Virus record (IMG/VR): IMGVR_UViG_3300031999_000219
Span: 1-22,069 of that record
Source: a virus
Strand: one strand, 5' to 3'
Length of the DNA stretch: 22,069 bases
Position 1 is the stretch's first letter. The number at the start of each line of letters is the position of its first letter. Position numbers and translations under genes: made by a program. The notes under the pieces are model-generated. The model did no database searches. It was not told where the DNA came from and worked only from the letters and a program-made list of their open reading frames with translations. Of the stretch, positions 20,550-22,069 are shown one piece after another.

Positions 20550-21581
20550 ATGAAAGCACTTGAAGAACTAAGTACCATTGCAGAAACTAACATACTTCAG
20601 ATGGTCCCTAAGATCATCCTAGATACTGTAGAAGAAGCTGCAAGAGCTAGACGCTTTGGTCGTAACCTCATCAAAATAAATGATGACCTTGTTAGGACTA
20701 AAGGTAGAAGCATAGTCATTGGCCGTAGAGGTACATTGACTGCTGCTACTGTTTCGGAAGGAACAACTTGTCCAGCAACCAACTTCTCATACACATCTAC
20801 TACAATCACACCAAGTAAAATTGGTGTAGCATCTCATATCACTGAGGAAGCTATTGAGGGTGTGGAATTGAACCTCATCCAAGATGTAGTAACTGAGGCT
20901 GGTATCTCTTTGGCAGACAAGGAAGATGCGGACATCATCAAGGCACTGCTAGGTTATACAGTTGCAACTCTTGTTGCAAATGCATCAACTCAAGATGTTT
21001 CGTCTAGCAATACTAGGAAACTGGTATATGTTGATGAAACAAATGCAAGTGTCCTGAAGGTAGACTACTACAATGCAAGGATATCAACTACAGGAGCAGG
21101 CACTATTATCTATTGGTTTAGTACTAACAAATACTTCTATGATGTAGCTTCAGCATGCACTTTGGCCTATGAGGACATTGTGGGTGCAGTTGCAGATATC
21201 AAAGGAAGAAAGTGGGATCCTAAGTTCATAGTGATCCATCCTGCCAATGTAGGAAACATCCTGAAGAGCACCATGTTCATAGATGCCTCGAAGTATGGTA
21301 GTAACCAACACATTGTAACTGGAGAATTGGGATCGATAAGTGGACTTAAAGTCCTATCGACAACCAACATGCCCTCAACTGGCTGTGCTTTGGTCATTGA
21401 CCCAAGTAGAGCTGCTTGGATGGCAATGAGAAGAACTCTAGATATGAAGCGTTGGGACAATCCTGCTACTGATGCTGTCGAACTGTACTTCTATATGGAG
21501 TATGGTGTTGCGGTCTCTGACCAAGACGCTTTGGAGATAATAGTAGACTTTACTCCACTGTCCGACAAGACATTAGCATAG
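20550..21581 (+). CDS. Major capsid protein, HK97 fold, 343 aa
   Basis: This is probably the shell protein. Its length and layout fit HK97-type capsid proteins without a delta domain (the scaffold is encoded upstream). There is an N-terminal helix (LEELSTIAETNILQMVPKIIL), then RRFGRNLIKINDDLVRTKGRSI (N-arm/E-loop region). VASHITEEAIEGVELNLIQDV (P-domain spine helix) and YEDIVGAVADIKGRKWDPKFIVIHPANVGNI (A-domain, typical of capsids) follow, ending in VELYFYMEYGVAVSDQDALEIIV. It is preceded by its own TATA and strong AAGGAG. Codon use looks more biased (CGT Arg, more C-ending codons) than in neighbours, as expected for the most abundant protein. A terminator follows. Confidence 0.85.
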   Translation: MKALEELSTIAETNILQMVPKIILDTVEEAARARRFGRNLIKINDDLVRTKGRSIVIGRRGTLTAATVSEGTTCPATNFSYTSTTITPSKIGVASHITEEAIEGVELNLIQDVVTEAGISLADKEDADIIKALLGYTVATLVANASTQDVSSSNTRKLVYVDETNASVLKVDYYNARISTTGAGTIIYWFSTNKYFYDVASACTLAYEDIVGAVADIKGRKWDPKFIVIHPANVGNILKSTMFIDASKYGSNQHIVTGELGSISGLKVLSTTNMPSTGCALVIDPSRAAWMAMRRTLDMKRWDNPATDAVELYFYMEYGVAVSDQDALEIIVDFTPLSDKTLA

Positions 21582-21608
21582 AGTACTTAGATCTAATCTA
21601 GAACAATA

Positions 21609-21651
21609 GGACAAGACTCCTAGTAGTCAAGTCCTCAATCCTTTTCTTTTT
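21609..21651 (+). terminator. Hairpin and T-tract terminator after the capsid gene
   Basis: GGAC-AA-GACT (21609-21618) pairs with AGTC-AA-GTCC (21625-21634) around a CCTAGT loop, with an internal AA/AA mismatch. CTTTTCTTTTT (21641-21651) follows. It lies 28 nt after the capsid stop and would end the capsid transcript. Confidence 0.65.
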
Positions 21652-21657
21652 AATTAA

Positions 21658-21680
21658 GTTTTATAACACATTTTTATAAG
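21658..21680 (+). promoter_or_regulatory. TATA candidates for the connector gene
   Basis: GTTTTATAAC (21658-21667) and TTTTTATAAG (21671-21680) are two archaeal-type boxes upstream of the next gene. The second would place the transcript start near the in-frame ATG at 21699 (leaderless option); the first would give a leader covering GAGG before ATG 21711. Confidence 0.4.
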
Positions 21681-21710
21681 TCCTTGCGAACAGTCTAGAT
21701 GAGGATCTCC

Positions 21711-22069
21711 ATGACAGAAAATTATAGTACCCCACAAAATATAAGGGATATATTAGGTCTGGAACCAGAGGACGTAACAGATGAAATTCTTGATGAATTC
21801 ATTGACAAAGCACAACGAATAGTTCTCCATTATGTACAAATAGCTGTTGAAGATGAGGAACCAGAAGGAGATATTAATGGAACCAATAATACTTTTACAG
21901 TAATTCATCCTTACCTAGCAGATACGAACTTCGATCAGGTTGTTTCCACCTTAGACTTTACTATATATGGATGGACCGATGATGAGGATCCTGCAACAAA
22001 GACTGCCTTGACTGTTTCCACATTCTATCCTACTTATGGTATGATAGTCCTTGCAACTGCACCTGCTAT
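21711..22069 (+). CDS. Head-tail connector-like protein, partial (cut by window end)
   Basis: The open frame runs to the window edge (about 119 residues seen, no stop). The N-terminus NIRDILGLEPEDVTDEILDE then FIDKAQRIVLHYV resembles the start of phage head-tail connector/adaptor proteins (gp6-like), where a short helix pair opens the chain. Later residues (GDINGTNNTFTVIHPYLADTNFD) are beta-like and may form an added domain. ATG 21711 has GAGG 6 nt upstream; in-frame ATG 21699 is possible on a leaderless transcript. Position right after the capsid gene supports a connector role, but the C-terminal half is needed. Confidence 0.6.
   Translation, partial: MTENYSTPQNIRDILGLEPEDVTDEILDEFIDKAQRIVLHYVQIAVEDEEPEGDINGTNNTFTVIHPYLADTNFDQVVSTLDFTIYGWTDDEDPATKTALTVSTFYPTYGMIVLATAPA

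Noticed and set aside
1-22069. tRNA genes or CRISPR arrays
   Set aside because: I saw no cloverleaf-like sequence or regularly spaced identical repeats with unique spacers; the regular repeats found are coding.

Overview
The window is a 22-kb segment of an AT-rich, gene-dense genome of a head-tailed virus or provirus (HK97-fold capsid, Caudoviricetes type). The host is most likely an archaeon. Evidence for this is a LonB-type protease whose membrane segments sit between Walker A and Walker B, TATA-box-like elements upstream of several genes, a small protein resembling an archaeal family (DUF2153-like, from memory), and an archaeal-style ATP-dependent DNA ligase. The lineage cannot be fixed from sequence alone. 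Shine-Dalgarno sequences are strong, and TTG and GTG starts are used for real genes (TerL, LonB, the glycosyltransferase and a 43-aa ORF).

Layout. Positions 41-373 (minus) hold a small unknown gene, followed by a 346-nt gene-free region (374-719) with inverted repeats, three TATATACC elements and a G-run. A terminase cassette lies on the minus strand: TerS-like (3016-3597) and TerL (720-3032), the latter interrupted by a 308-aa intein carrying a LAGLIDADG homing endonuclease. A 127-nt divergent control region (3598-3724) separates it from a plus-strand series that runs to the end of the window: ribbon-helix-helix regulator, portal, membrane LonB protease, 43-aa ORF, GT4-like glycosyltransferase, virion surface protein, terminator, DUF2341-related pair including a 1078-aa repeat-rich fibre, two small proteins, DNA ligase, HNH nuclease, head-closure protein, a LigD-phosphoesterase-like protein, prohead protease with nested scaffold, coiled-coil protein, major capsid protein with its own promoter and terminator, and the start of a head-tail connector gene cut by the window edge.

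How the genes work together. TerS/TerL, portal, protease/scaffold, capsid, connector and head-closure proteins form the head-assembly and packaging set. The fibre, the surface protein and perhaps the glycosyltransferase shape host recognition. Embedded among the structural genes is an unexpected DNA-end-processing set. It consists of a ligase with an N-terminal nucleotidyltransferase-like domain and a C-terminal four-cysteine cluster, plus a protein with what look like three phosphoesterase-like copies, of the kind attached to ligases in bacterial LigD and found as separate genes in some archaea. Together they look like a virus-encoded end-repair or end-joining system, and this is the most interesting candidate in the window. 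Other notable points are the intein, whose +1 residue is Phe rather than Cys/Ser/Thr, a lambda C/Nu3-like internal start for the scaffold, and the 20-residue/60-residue hierarchical repeats of the fibre.
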